64,000 nucleotides of DNA, taken from Alphaproteobacteria bacterium (lineage in GTDB: Bacteria > Pseudomonadota > Alphaproteobacteria > Micropepsales > Micropepsaceae). Positions within the stretch are counted from its first letter, which is position 1, and the number at the start of each line of letters is the position of its first letter. A program made the translations under genes and the position numbers. The notes beneath the pieces were generated by a model, which was not told where the DNA came from, made no database searches, and saw only the letters and a list, made by a program, of their open reading frames with translations. Below are positions 47,059 to 56,026 of this stretch, in pieces. The stretch covers positions 1 through 64,000 of the forward strand of contig WGNU01000001.1 in the NCBI GenBank assembly GCA_016124385.1, read 5' to 3'.

Positions 47059-47189
47059 TGGCTCCTCCTCATCCGGCTTCCGCGCCGGCAGGAAGAGGTT
47101 TAGGGCGGCCCCGCCGGCGATGCTTGCAGGCGCCCTGGAGATTTCATGGAGATTTTCGGGATTTGGGTCCCTGCCCTACTCTCTCCCCC

Positions 47190-48737
47190 ATGATCTATCG
47201 CTTCGGGGCCTTCGAGCTCGACACCGGCAAGATGGAGCTCCGCGAGGGCGGCGAGCCGCGCCGCGTGGAGCCGCAGGTCTTCGCGCTGCTCGCCCTCCTC
47301 ATCGACAATCGCGAGCGGATGGTTTCGAAGGACGAGATCATCGAGAAGATCTGGGAAGGGCGCATCGTCTCCGACGCGGCCGTCGCCAGCCGGATCAAAT
47401 CGGCGCGCGCGGCGGTGGGCGATGACGGCCGCGCCCAGCGCGTGATCCGCACCGCCCACCGCCAGGGCGTACGGTTCGTTGCGCCCGTTGAGGAACTGAA
47501 ACCGGCCGTCGTCGCCGAGCCCCAACCGATCGCGGAGGCAGGGAAATCCGATTCACGGCCGAGCCTTGCGGTCCTGCCCTTTCGCCTCGTCGGGGCGAAA
47601 GGCTCCCATGCGACCATCGCCGACGCACTCCCCGCAGACCTCATCACCGATCTGTCACGGCTCCATTGGCTGCTCGTGATTGCGCGACCCTCCTCGTTCC
47701 GACTGCGCGACGCAGAGGGAACGCTCGCGCGCGCCCGCGCCTCGTTCGGCGTTCGCTATGGCTTGACGGGGAGCGTCGAGTTCCACGGCGGCCGCATGAT
47801 CGTGACGGTCGAACTCGCGGACACGGCGAGCGAAGGCGTCCTCTGGGGCGAGCGCTTTCCCGTCGCGATCGATGCCGTGCACGAGGTGCGCGAGGAGATC
47901 GTCCGTGCCGTGATCGGTGCCCTGGAAACGCATATCCCGCTCCACGAGGCGCGGCTTGCCCGCCTGAAACCGCCCGGGCAGCTCGATGCCTGGTCGGCCT
48001 ATCATCTGGGCCTCCACCACATGTTTCGCTTCAACCGCGCGGACAACACCACGGCGACCGCGCTTTTCTCACGCGCAGTCGAACTCGACCCTCAATTCGC
48101 GCGCGCCTATGCGGGGCTCTCCTTCACACACTTCCAGAACGCGTTTCTAGGCTACGTCGCCGATACGAATGCTGCGGCCGATCTCGCACGCCGCAACGCG
48201 GAGATCTGCCTCGAGCGCGACCCGATGGATCCCTTCGGCAATCTGACGATGGGACGCTCCCATTGGCTGAACGGCGATCTCGAAGGAAGCCTTGCCTGGC
48301 TTGAACGTGCCGGCACGCTCAACCCCAATTACGCGCAGGCGCGCTATTCGCGGGGCTGGACCGAAGCGCTGATCGGCCAATCGACGGAGAGCCTCGCGAA
48401 CCTCGATGCGGCGCTTGCCTTGAGCCCGCTCGATCCGCTTCGCTATGGGATGATCGGCGCGCGTGTTTTTTCCCTGATCGCGCTCGATGATCTGGGCGAA
48501 GCGGCCCGCGCGGCCGAGCGCGCCGCGACGTCACCGGGCGCACACGCCCTCATCGCGATGATCGCCGTCGCCGCGCACGGCCTCAACGGCAACGACGCCC
48601 GCGCGAAGATTTGGGCCCATTCGGCGCGCATCCGCTGGCCGGCCCTCTCGACCGCAGAGTTCTTCCGGGCCTTTCCGTTTCGCGATCCAGACGTCCGCAA
48701 ACGCATCGCGGGCGCGCTCGCGCGCTTCGGCTTCTAG
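47190..48737 (+). CDS. Winged-helix regulator with TolB-like and TPR regions
   Basis: A 515-residue protein. The N-terminal OmpR/CadC-like winged helix (about 1-95) starts MIYRFGAFELDTGKMELREG and has VSKDEIIEKIWEG and RTAHRQGVRFVAPV. A TolB-like segment (about 122-240; LAVLPFRLVGAKGSH) and TPR repeats (about 245-515) follow. No membrane helix is seen, unlike CadC. It probably regulates the divergent cupin-tautomerase operon, an inference from layout. The stop shares CTAG with a truncated gene on the other strand. Confidence 0.8.
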   Translation: MIYRFGAFELDTGKMELREGGEPRRVEPQVFALLALLIDNRERMVSKDEIIEKIWEGRIVSDAAVASRIKSARAAVGDDGRAQRVIRTAHRQGVRFVAPVEELKPAVVAEPQPIAEAGKSDSRPSLAVLPFRLVGAKGSHATIADALPADLITDLSRLHWLLVIARPSSFRLRDAEGTLARARASFGVRYGLTGSVEFHGGRMIVTVELADTASEGVLWGERFPVAIDAVHEVREEIVRAVIGALETHIPLHEARLARLKPPGQLDAWSAYHLGLHHMFRFNRADNTTATALFSRAVELDPQFARAYAGLSFTHFQNAFLGYVADTNAAADLARRNAEICLERDPMDPFGNLTMGRSHWLNGDLEGSLAWLERAGTLNPNYAQARYSRGWTEALIGQSTESLANLDAALALSPLDPLRYGMIGARVFSLIALDDLGEAARAAERAATSPGAHALIAMIAVAAHGLNGNDARAKIWAHSARIRWPALSTAEFFRAFPFRDPDVRKRIAGALARFGF

Positions 48738-48889
48738 CGCGCGGCGATCGTCGGCCTCACGAATGGCAGCGCCGCGCCCCCGTCCGGCAGCCGCGCGATC
48801 ACCATGCGCGTGGGATAGGCAAATCCGTAGAAGGAAACGATCGGCCCCTCGGCCAGCCGGAGATCCGGTCCAATGGCGTCCAAGGTCAA
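48734..48889 (-). pseudogene. Truncated 5' remnant of a DUF4336-like gene
   Basis: A 51-codon frame with a TTG start and a strong SD AAGGAGG. It starts TLDAIGPDLRLAEGPIVSFY and runs into GFAYPTRMVIARLPDGG, matching the N-terminus of DUF4336 proteins (about 200-250 residues). The sequence then diverges after LPDGG and stops at TAG inside the CTAG shared with the regulator. The rest of the gene is missing. Family assignment is from memory of the pattern. Confidence 0.55.
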
Positions 48890-48910
48890 TACGCTTCCTC
48901 CTTCTTGTTG

Positions 48911-50014
48911 TTATGCGGCGGCCTCCAGCGCGGCGATGATCGCATCTCCCATTTGCGCCGTTGTGACGGTCGCTTGGCCTTTGGCCGCGATGTCGGGCGT
49001 TCTGAGGCCCTTATCGAGCGTTGCGGCGATGGCACGGTCGAGCATGTCCGATTCGCGGGCCATCCCGAAGGAATAGCGCAGCGCCATGCCGAAGCTCGCG
49101 ATCATCGCGATCGGATTGGCCGCGCCTTTTCCCGCGATGTCGGGCGCCGAGCCGTGCACCGGTTCATAGAGCGCCTTGCGCTTGCCCGATTCATCCGCCG
49201 CGCCGAGCGAGGCCGAGGGAAGCATGCCGAGCGATCCCGTCAGCATCGCGGCCACATCGCTCAGCATGTCGCCGAAGAGATTGTCCGTGACGATGACGTC
49301 GAACTGCTTCGGCCAGCGCACGAGCTGCATGCCGCCCGCGTCCGCCAGCATGTGCTCAAGCGTGACGTCCGAATAGGATTTCTTGTGAAGGTCGGTGACG
49401 ATTTCTTTCCACAGAAGCCCGGAGAGCATCACGTTGTGCTTCTCCATCGAGGTCACCTTGTTGCGCCGCGTGCGCGCGAGCTCGAATGCCGCCGCCGCGA
49501 TCCGCTCGATCTCGTAGGTGTCGTAGACCTGCGTGTCGACGCCGCGCCGCTGCCCGTTGCCGAGATCGGTGATCTCTTTCGGCTGCCCGAAATAAACGCC
49601 GCCCGTCAGCTCACGGACGATCAGGATGTCGAGACCCTCGACGATCTCGCGCTTGAGCGAAGAAGCATCCGCGAGCGCGGGGTAGCAGATTGCGGGCCGC
49701 AGATTGGCGAAGAGCCCCAGATCCTTCCGCAGGCGCAGCAACCCAGCTTCCGGGCGCTTGTCGTAGGGAACGCTCGCCCATTTAGGGCCGCCGACCGCGC
49801 CGAAGAGAACGGCATCGGCCTTGAGCGCCGTCTTCATCGTCGCTTCGGAGACCGCTTCGCCATGCGCGTCATAGGCCGCGCCCCCGACGAGATCGTCCTG
49901 CGTCTCGAAAGTTGCGCCGCGCCCATTGAACCAGGCGATGATCTTTTTCGTCTCGGCCATCACTTCGGGGCCGATGCCGTCGCCGGCGAGAAGGAGAAGC
50001 GTCTTGGCGGTCAT
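48911..50014 (-). CDS. leuB: 3-isopropylmalate dehydrogenase
   Basis: Oxidatively decarboxylates 3-isopropylmalate in leucine synthesis. It has 367 residues. The start is [18 protein letters not shown], and the dehydrogenase signature [20 protein letters not shown] is clear, as are [15 protein letters not shown] and the NAD region [15 protein letters not shown] glycosyltransferase gene lies between it and leuD. Confidence 0.97.
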   Translation of the reverse strand: MTAKTLLLLAGDGIGPEVMAETKKIIAWFNGRGATFETQDDLVGGAAYDAHGEAVSEATMKTALKADAVLFGAVGGPKWASVPYDKRPEAGLLRLRKDLGLFANLRPAICYPALADASSLKREIVEGLDILIVRELTGGVYFGQPKEITDLGNGQRRGVDTQVYDTYEIERIAAAAFELARTRRNKVTSMEKHNVMLSGLLWKEIVTDLHKKSYSDVTLEHMLADAGGMQLVRWPKQFDVIVTDNLFGDMLSDVAAMLTGSLGMLPSASLGAADESGKRKALYEPVHGSAPDIAGKGAANPIAMIASFGMALRYSFGMARESDMLDRAIAATLDKGLRTPDIAAKGQATVTTAQMGDAIIAALEAAA

Positions 50015-50072
50015 GGGGTCTATCGCAGGTGGCGGGAAAGGGCCCTTGTCACGCCCTAATCGCGCCGCGAAG

Positions 50073-51059
50073 TCAAGCAGCCGCCCCGCCGACGCGCGCG
50101 ATGAGCGCGGCCCATTTTTGAGCGACGATCTCGGGCGCGAAACGGGCGCGCACCGCCGCCTGCCCGCGCGCCGTGCGTTCCGCCGCGCCGTGGCGATCCG
50201 CGAGGACGGCCCGCAATCCCTCGTCCATGTCACGCGCGAGGAAAAGATGGGGCGCCAGTTCCAGGTATTGCGGCAGCGGATGGGCAATCGTCACGCGCCC
50301 GGCGTTGAGCGCTTCGGTGACGCGGTTGTGCCCCTTCACCAATTTCGTCTCGCCGTCATCGCTCGGCACGATGATGATGTCTGAGCGCGCCATCGCCTGG
50401 AATTGCATCGCGCGTGACCACGGCACGAACCCGATCCTGAGGTGACGCGGCAGCCCCTTCGCCGCGAGATCGCGGACGGACGGCGGCGGCTGATTGGCAA
50501 CGATCGTGAGCGCGATCGACGGCAGGCCCGTAGCCGACAGACTGCGGATCGCCTTGGGCAGCGTCGCGAAATTGGCCGCGCCCCCATACCAGAGCAGCTT
50601 GAGCGCGCCCGGTTCGGGCGCGAAGCGAACGGCGCCCGGCGGATATTCGAGCGCTTCCTCGATGATCGTGGCGGGCGCGGGCAGTTGATCGGCGAGGCGC
50701 CCAGCCATCGCTTCTGTCTGGACGACATGCGCGTCGCTGAGCGCGATCTGCCGCGAAACGCGTTTGGCGATCGCATCGCCGATATGCAGGTCGCAGAACC
50801 ACGAGATGATGGGAATGCCGCGCCGTTTTGCCTCCTCCGCGACGTCGAGGCAGCGCTCGTTCTCGTGCGGCTTGCCGAGAACGAGCAGCCCCGGCGCCAC
50901 GCGATCGAGGAAGGCAGCGGGCGCCTCGCCCTCCGGCACGTCGAGGACGCGGCACCCCAGTTGCGCGGCGGGAATAAGGGAGGCGTAGCGATAGCTCGCG
51001 ATCGCGTCCGGCACCGCGAGGCTGTGGAGAAAGACAGCGTCTTGCGCGATCCGCGCCAT
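50073..51059 (-). CDS. Glycosyltransferase-like protein between leuD and leuB
   Basis: A 328-residue protein that looks like a GT-B glycosyltransferase. The C-terminal half has a Rossmann-type core ([20 protein letters not shown]) and the donor-site segment [20 protein letters not shown], with [20 protein letters not shown]. The N-terminal half binds an unknown acceptor. No membrane helix is seen. Its presence inside the leuDB pair is unusual. A start two codons upstream (MPLMARI) is possible. Confidence 0.65.
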   Translation of the reverse strand: MARIAQDAVFLHSLAVPDAIASYRYASLIPAAQLGCRVLDVPEGEAPAAFLDRVAPGLLVLGKPHENERCLDVAEEAKRRGIPIISWFCDLHIGDAIAKRVSRQIALSDAHVVQTEAMAGRLADQLPAPATIIEEALEYPPGAVRFAPEPGALKLLWYGGAANFATLPKAIRSLSATGLPSIALTIVANQPPPSVRDLAAKGLPRHLRIGFVPWSRAMQFQAMARSDIIIVPSDDGETKLVKGHNRVTEALNAGRVTIAHPLPQYLELAPHLFLARDMDEGLRAVLADRHGAAERTARGQAAVRARFAPEIVAQKWAALIARVGGAAA

Positions 51060-51099
51060 CAGCGGCAAACCCTCTGCCCCGCTTGCGCCGGTCCCGTGG

Positions 51100-51705
51100 C
51101 TAGAGCCAGGGCTGCGCCATCCGACGCCGCTCCTCGAAGGTGTCGATGTCCTTCTCGTTGCGCAGCGTGAGGCCGATATCGTCCCACCCGTTGATGAGAC
51201 ATTGCTTGCGGAAGGGATCGATGTCGAAGCGGATGACGCCGCCGTCCGGCCCGCGGATTTCCTGCTTCTCCAGATCCACCGTGATCGTCGCGTTCGCGCC
51301 GCGCGAGGCATCGTCGAGCAATTTGTCGATCTCTTCCTGCGGTAGGACGATCGGCAGGATGCCGTTCTTGAAGCAATTGCCGTGAAAGATGTCCGCGAAC
51401 GAGGGCGCGATCACGCAGCGGATACCGAAATCGAGCAGCGCCCACGGCGCATGCTCGCGGCTGGAGCCGCAGCCGAAATTGGCGCCCGAGATCAAAATCT
51501 CGGCCTTCCGGTAGGGCCCCTTGTTGAGCACGAAGTCCGGCAGTTCCTTGCCGTCCTGGCTGTAGCGCATCTCGTCGAACAGATGTTTGCCCAGGCCCGT
51601 GCGCTGGATGGTCTTCAGGAACTGCTTCGGGATGATCATGTCGGTGTCGACATTGGGCATCGGAAGCGCGGCGGCAATGCCGGTGAGGGTCGTGAATTTC
51701 TGCAT
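51100..51705 (-). CDS. leuD: 3-isopropylmalate dehydratase small subunit
   Basis: Pairs with LeuC to isomerise isopropylmalate. It has 201 residues. The swivelling-domain features [17 protein letters not shown] and [17 protein letters not shown] are clear. It is first in the leuD-GT-leuB group and is separated by about 2.4 kb from leuC. The 188-bp gap upstream shows no clear leader peptide rich in Leu codons. Confidence 0.96.
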   Translation of the reverse strand: MQKFTTLTGIAAALPMPNVDTDMIIPKQFLKTIQRTGLGKHLFDEMRYSQDGKELPDFVLNKGPYRKAEILISGANFGCGSSREHAPWALLDFGIRCVIAPSFADIFHGNCFKNGILPIVLPQEEIDKLLDDASRGANATITVDLEKQEIRGPDGGVIRFDIDPFRKQCLINGWDDIGLTLRNEKDIDTFEERRRMAQPWL

Positions 51706-51893
51706 GGCTGAAGGGCTTTAGCGGAAAGCTTCGGCTTCGTCGAGATCGGCCTTGCCGACTCCTCCCGGCGGCTCCGGCAAGCCACACAGGCCGATGATTG
51801 CGGCGAAATGTTGCGGGTGAGGCACATCTGGAACGGTTCCAATCCCAGCGGACGGCCCTATGGTGAAAGGGTCAGTCTCAACAGGGGGAAGAC

Positions 51894-52319
51894 ATGGCGC
51901 GGGGGTTCTTTTTTCGGCGACGCCGCCCGGACGTGGTTCCGGCCAAGGCGGCAGCCGCGCCCGCGATGCCGGCCCTCAGCCCAACGGAAATGTCAGGAGA
52001 AGGCTCGATGAGCGAAGGGTTGCACGTGCCGCGCGAGCGCTTGTCGCGGAAGAATCTGCACATGCACTACGCGATCGACTCGCTGCGCGAGGAGCTAGAG
52101 GCCGTCGATTGGTATCGCCAGCGGGCCGACGACACGGAAGACCCGGAGTTGAAGGCGATCCTCCTCCACAACGCGGACGAGGAAATCGAGCACGCCTGCA
52201 TGATCCTGGAATGGATCCGCCGTTCGGACGCGCGCTTCGAAAAGGAACTGCGCGAGTACCTCTTTCAGGACGGCCCGATCGTCGGCCGCGAGAACGAGGT
52301 GATGGGGCGGAAAAAATAG
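51894..52319 (+). CDS. Encapsulin-associated ferritin-like protein (EncFtn family), no encapsulin nearby
   Basis: A four-helix-half ferritin of the encapsulated type, which oxidises and delivers iron to an encapsulin shell. Matches to the Rhodospirillum rubrum EncFtn are strong: REELEAVDWYRQRADD and HNADEEIEHACMILEW. Metal ligands Glu67, Glu97 and His100 (positions 32, 62 and 65 there), and Trp73/Tyr74, are present. The family's C-terminal cargo tail is not seen; the end is VGRENEVMGRKK. Two starts have good SDs: ATG 51894 (GGGGGAAG upstream; 141 aa with an Arg/Ala/Pro-rich extension) and ATG 52008 (AGGAGAAGG; 103 aa core). The longer form is listed. An encapsulin gene does not lie in the window. 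Confidence 0.82.
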   Translation: MARGFFFRRRRPDVVPAKAAAAPAMPALSPTEMSGEGSMSEGLHVPRERLSRKNLHMHYAIDSLREELEAVDWYRQRADDTEDPELKAILLHNADEEIEHACMILEWIRRSDARFEKELREYLFQDGPIVGRENEVMGRKK

Positions 52320-52382
52320 CGGCCAGTCAGCGCAGGTTCATGTTCGCTCGCGGAACGTGAGGCCCCACATCTGAGGTCAGCC

Positions 52383-52739
52383 ATGCCAAGACATCTTAGC
52401 GTGCTTTGCCTGACGATCTTCATGCTGGGTGCGGCTTTGCCCGTCGCCGCCGGCAACACCAGCACGAACACGTCCACCAACACCTCGACGAACACGAGTT
52501 CGGACGATGGCTGGTGGGGCAGTTCCAATCAGTCCAGCAACTCAAGCTCCAACCAGTCCAGCAATTCCAGCGACGATGACAATCGCCGGCTGGAGCGTGA
52601 AGCGTGGCTGCACGACGACGACAGGGCGGACGACCGCGGGCGGGACGACAGCCGGATCTATGACCACCGGATGGACGTGCGGCGCGACAACGGCCGCGTC
52701 GAGATCCGCGAGCGGATCTATATCGAGTACGACGACTAG
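52383..52739 (+). CDS. Secreted Asn/Ser/Thr-repeat and Asp/Arg-rich protein
   Basis: A 118-residue protein with a signal peptide (cleavage after about Ala23-Gly24). The mature N-terminus is a four-fold NTST-type repeat (about 25-39), followed by two SSNQSSNSS-like units (about 47-63). A highly charged Asp/Arg C-terminus (about 64-118) ends in RVEIRERIYIEYDD. No family is recognised. The low-complexity part may be a flexible exported linker. It lies 63 bp after the ferritin gene on the same strand. The stop shares CTAG with the VOC gene. Confidence 0.65.
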   Translation: MPRHLSVLCLTIFMLGAALPVAAGNTSTNTSTNTSTNTSSDDGWWGSSNQSSNSSSNQSSNSSDDDNRRLEREAWLHDDDRADDRGRDDSRIYDHRMDVRRDNGRVEIRERIYIEYDD

Positions 52740-53581
52740 CGCGCCGGCTTGGCCTCAAGCATCAAAGTGGGCACGCCGCAGGTCTTCTCGCGCACCGTGA
52801 AGACGCGCGTGCCGGGCTTGCGCCCCGGGCGCACGTCCGAGACGGGAAGACCCGCCGCCGCCATCCGCGCCTGCGCGGCGTCCGCGTCATCGACCCGCCA
52901 CGTGATGCCCCACAGGCGGTCCGGCCCCTCGCCCGCGCCGTCTTTGAGCGAATGCGTGACCTCGAGGATCGCATCGCCGCAGCGGAAAAAGAGGAACCGC
53001 GTGCCCCATTGCTCGGCCGTCCGGTCGAGCGCGAGCGGCAGCCCCAGCCGCGCGCCATAGAGCGCCGCCGCCCGGTCGGGCGCGGGCGTTTGCACCACCA
53101 CGTGATCGAGGCCGGTGACGGGCGCGGGAGCATTGGCCTCCGCCCGCGGAGTGCCATCGCCGTCGAGAAAGAAGAGGCGAACGCCGGCGGTCTTGGCGGT
53201 CGCGGCCCTCGTCATCCGCCAATCGCGCGTCGTCCCGTCGAGGAGATTGCGCCGGCTCGCCTCGGTGATCGCTTCCGGCTCGAGTCCGACGCGCGCAAGC
53301 CGGCGATGCGTTTCGCCCATGTCCGAAACGGCAAAGGCGAGACTGACCAGCCCTTCGCCCTTTTCATCGAGGATCGCGCCGAGGCGTTCGCCGACGGCGC
53401 CCGAACCGCTGGGCGCGATCAGCTCCAGCCCCGCATTGGCAAGCCCGAACGAGGCCGTGGCCGTCCCCTCGCCGGTCTCCGCCCGCCACGCGGGCGCGCG
53501 CCCGAACAGCGCCGTGTACTGAGCGATCGCCGAGTCCAAATCCCGCACCGCGACGACGAGATGGTCGAGATGCGTGATCAT
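52736..53581 (-). CDS. VOC family protein with two glyoxalase-like domains
   Basis: A 281-residue protein of two linked vicinal-oxygen-chelate modules (about 1-130 and 145-280). The first module opens MITHLDHLVVAVRDLDSAIA, and the second opens VTGLDHVVVQTPAPDRAAAL. The His-x-x-x-x style metal positions (LDH and a later Glu/Gln) are partly retained, so it may be an active isomerase or dioxygenase, but the substrate is unknown. The start at 53581 is chosen at MITHLDH; a start five codons earlier (53596) is possible. It follows DUF2442 by 31 bp. Confidence 0.8.
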   Translation of the reverse strand: MITHLDHLVVAVRDLDSAIAQYTALFGRAPAWRAETGEGTATASFGLANAGLELIAPSGSGAVGERLGAILDEKGEGLVSLAFAVSDMGETHRRLARVGLEPEAITEASRRNLLDGTTRDWRMTRAATAKTAGVRLFFLDGDGTPRAEANAPAPVTGLDHVVVQTPAPDRAAALYGARLGLPLALDRTAEQWGTRFLFFRCGDAILEVTHSLKDGAGEGPDRLWGITWRVDDADAAQARMAAAGLPVSDVRPGRKPGTRVFTVREKTCGVPTLMLEAKPAR

Positions 53582-53612
53582 GGGCTCTAACTTCATCGAA
53601 TCCGCTGAAGCG

Positions 53613-53870
53613 CTACTGCGCCGCATCGGCCTTTGGCCGCGATTGATCGCCCCGCCCGGCGAGAAGTCCGTCAACGGAAATATCCTCATCGAGCTCAGGA
53701 AAGTGCACACCGCTCCCACCACCGATAAAGCGGTGGTTCGCCCGTTGCTCCGGCGTCGCCTTCAAGAGGCGCGGGAACCAAGCAATCGGAACGCCGATTG
53801 TGCGGCCATCTGAGAGATCAACCCACATCGTGCCATCATCGAATCGCAGTGCCTTAGCCGAAATGCTCAT
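53613..53870 (-). CDS. DUF2442 domain protein
   Basis: An 85-residue DUF2442 protein. The family pattern DDGTMWVDLSDGRTIGVPIAW (described as DG-W-V-L-DGR-I-VP) and the C-terminal ELDEDISVDGLLAG are present. The start overlaps the DUF4160 stop by 17 bp. DUF4160 and DUF2442 genes are often neighbours and are suspected to act together, possibly as a toxin-antitoxin-like pair; this is not proven here. No membrane segment is seen. Confidence 0.85.
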   Translation of the reverse strand: MSISAKALRFDDGTMWVDLSDGRTIGVPIAWFPRLLKATPEQRANHRFIGGGSGVHFPELDEDISVDGLLAGRGDQSRPKADAAQ

Positions 53871-54093
53871 GCCAAGCCCTTTCGATCCAATCCTGATGTG
53901 CTTCTATGATATCCGCAAGTTCCTTCAATTCTTTCCGGTTGAACCCGTCGCTATCGGACAGCTGAACGGGATCGATCCAGAACTTTGCCACGCCGCTACC
54001 CTTTTCGACATGAATGTGCACTGGCTCGCGCGGACTTCCCTCGTTTGAATAGAAGAAGAATCGATATCCCCTATCGCGGAAGACTGTAGGCAT
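53854..54093 (-). CDS. DUF4160 domain protein
   Basis: A 79-residue DUF4160 protein with the family pattern RFFFYSNEGSPREPVHIHVE followed by AKFWIDPVQL and HQDWIERAWHEHF. The HIHVE motif suggests metal or nucleic-acid contact. It starts 22 bp after the leuC stop and is translated first, overlapping DUF2442 by 17 bp. Function is unknown; partnership with DUF2442 is likely. Confidence 0.85.
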   Translation of the reverse strand: MPTVFRDRGYRFFFYSNEGSPREPVHIHVEKGSGVAKFWIDPVQLSDSDGFNRKELKELADIIEAHQDWIERAWHEHFG

Positions 54094-54115
54094 CGGGCGA
54101 ACTCGCTTAGCTGCC

Positions 54116-55522
54116 CTACTGATAGTCCCTGACGTCCGCGAGCTTGCCGGCGATCGCCGCCGCCGCCGCCATGGCGGGGCTCATCAGATGCGTGCGCCCG
54201 CCGCGCCCCTGCCGCCCTTCGAAATTGCGGTTGGAGGTGGAGGCGCAGCGCTCGCCCGGCTCCAGCTTGTCGGCGTTCATGGCAAGGCACATCGAGCAAC
54301 CAGGCTCGCGCCATTCGAACCCGGCGGCGAGGAAGATTTTGTCCAGGCCTTCCTGCTCGGCCTGCTCTTTGACGAGGCCCGAGCCCGGCACGACCATCGC
54401 GCCGACGCTCGCCGCGACGCGCTTGCCCTCGACGATCTTCGCCGCCGCGCGCAGATCCTCGATCCGCCCATTGGTGCACGAACCGATGAAGACGCGATCG
54501 ACCGCAACGTCCGTCATCCGCGTGCCGGGCTTGAGCGCCATGTAGTCGAGCATCCGCTCCAGCGCCGCGCGGCGCTGCGAATCCGGCTCGTCCTTCGGAT
54601 CGGGCACGGCGCCCGTGATCGGCACGACGTTCTCAGGGCTCGTGCCCCACGTGACGACCGGGGGAATGCCGTGCGCGTCGAGCGCGACCTGATGGTCGAA
54701 CGCCGCGCCGTCATCGCTCTTGAGCGTTTTCCAAGAAGCGACCGCCTGCTCCCAGGCTCCCGCCTTGGGCGCGCGCGGCCGGCCTTTCAGATAGGCGAAC
54801 GTCGTCTCGTCGGGCGCGATGAGGCCGGCGCGGGCGCCCGCCTCGATCGACATGTTGCAGACCGTCATCCGCCCTTCCATCGAGAGACCGCGGATCGTCG
54901 AGCCGGCATATTCGATGACATGCCCCGTGCCGCCCGCCGTGCCGATCCGGCCGATGATCGCGAGGATGACGTCCTTCGCCGTCACGCCGAGCGGCAGCTC
55001 GCCCTCGACCGTCACGCGCATGTTCTTCGCCCGCGCCATCTGCAGCGTCTGCGTGGCGAGGACATGCTCGACCTCGGACGTGCCGATGCCGAAGGCGAGC
55101 GCGCCGAACGCGCCATGCGTCGAGGTATGGCTGTCACCGCACACGATCGTCATGCCCGGCAGCGTCAGCCCCTGCTCCGGCCCCACGATGTGGACGATGC
55201 CCTGGCGGATATCGCTCATCGGGAGATACTCGATGCCGAATTCCTTGGCGTTCTTTTCCAGCGTCTCCACCTGCAGCCGGCTTTCGGGATCGCTGATGCC
55301 CGCCGCCCGGTTGGTCGTCGGCACGTTGTGATCGGCGACCGCGAGCGCGCGTTCGGGCGCGCGCGGCTTGCGCCCGGCCATGCGCAGCCCCTCGAAGGCC
55401 TGCGGGCTCGTCACCTCATGCACGAGATGGCGGTCGATATAGAGAATGCTCGCCTCGCCCGGCGCCTCGTGCACGAGGTGGCTGTCCCAGATCTTGTCGT
55501 AGAGCGTTTTCGGGGCGGTCAT
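54116..55522 (-). CDS. leuC: 3-isopropylmalate dehydratase large subunit
   Basis: The aconitase-family large subunit of leucine synthesis, 468 residues. The Fe-S ligands are in IGSCTNGR and [11 protein letters not shown], and the start is [14 protein letters not shown]. It lies 30 bp after rplS, so it continues the ribosomal/SRP transcript. A DUF4160/DUF2442/VOC tail follows instead of leuD. Confidence 0.97.
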   Translation of the reverse strand: MTAPKTLYDKIWDSHLVHEAPGEASILYIDRHLVHEVTSPQAFEGLRMAGRKPRAPERALAVADHNVPTTNRAAGISDPESRLQVETLEKNAKEFGIEYLPMSDIRQGIVHIVGPEQGLTLPGMTIVCGDSHTSTHGAFGALAFGIGTSEVEHVLATQTLQMARAKNMRVTVEGELPLGVTAKDVILAIIGRIGTAGGTGHVIEYAGSTIRGLSMEGRMTVCNMSIEAGARAGLIAPDETTFAYLKGRPRAPKAGAWEQAVASWKTLKSDDGAAFDHQVALDAHGIPPVVTWGTSPENVVPITGAVPDPKDEPDSQRRAALERMLDYMALKPGTRMTDVAVDRVFIGSCTNGRIEDLRAAAKIVEGKRVAASVGAMVVPGSGLVKEQAEQEGLDKIFLAAGFEWREPGCSMCLAMNADKLEPGERCASTSNRNFEGRQGRGGRTHLMSPAMAAAAAIAGKLADVRDYQ

Positions 55523-55552
55523 GGCGGCCTTACTCAGATGTTGCAGGCGGGA

Positions 55553-55999
55553 TTACTCACTGGCCTCCGGCGCGGCAGCGGCGGGCGCGGCGCCCTTCTT
55601 CTTGTCCTTGCGGTCATGGCGCTCGACGATGCGCGCGGCCTTACCTGTCCGTCCACGAAGATAATAGAGCTTCGCGCGGCGCACCTTGCCGCGGCGCACG
55701 ACTTCGATCGAATCGACGAGCGGCGAATGCACCGGGAAGACGCGCTCGACGCCTTCGCCATAGGAGATCTTGCGCACCGTGAAGCTCTCCATGAGCCCGC
55801 CGCCCGAGCGCGCGATGCACACGCCCTCGAACGCCTGAATGCGCTCGCGCGTCTTAGTCTGCTTCGTCTTTTCATCGAACGACACTTCGACGACCTTGAC
55901 GTTCACTTTGAGCGTGTCGCCGGGGCGGAATTCGACTGCGCCGGCCGGGCGCTGCAGGCGGGCAAGCTCTTCCTGCTCGAGCTGTTGGATGATGTTCAT
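55553..55999 (-). CDS. rplS: 50S ribosomal protein L19
   Basis: A large-subunit protein at the interface with the 30S subunit. The start is [16 protein letters not shown], and the core [18 protein letters not shown] and [20 protein letters not shown] are diagnostic. The 148 residues include a C-terminal Lys/Ala/Pro tail ([16 protein letters not shown]), longer than E. coli L19 and usual for alphaproteobacteria. It is between trmD and leuC. Confidence 0.97.
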   Translation of the reverse strand: MNIIQQLEQEELARLQRPAGAVEFRPGDTLKVNVKVVEVSFDEKTKQTKTRERIQAFEGVCIARSGGGLMESFTVRKISYGEGVERVFPVHSPLVDSIEVVRRGKVRRAKLYYLRGRTGKAARIVERHDRKDKKKGAAPAAAAPEASE

Positions 56000-56026
56000 G
56001 GCTCTCGTCTCCTGAAACGGATGGGT

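Noticed and set aside
51966-51990. The string MPALSPT in the ferritin N-terminal extension, like the lipoyl-domain start of pyruvate dehydrogenase E2
   Set aside because: The match is short, the following residues differ and no lipoyl lysine motif follows, so it is a coincidence.
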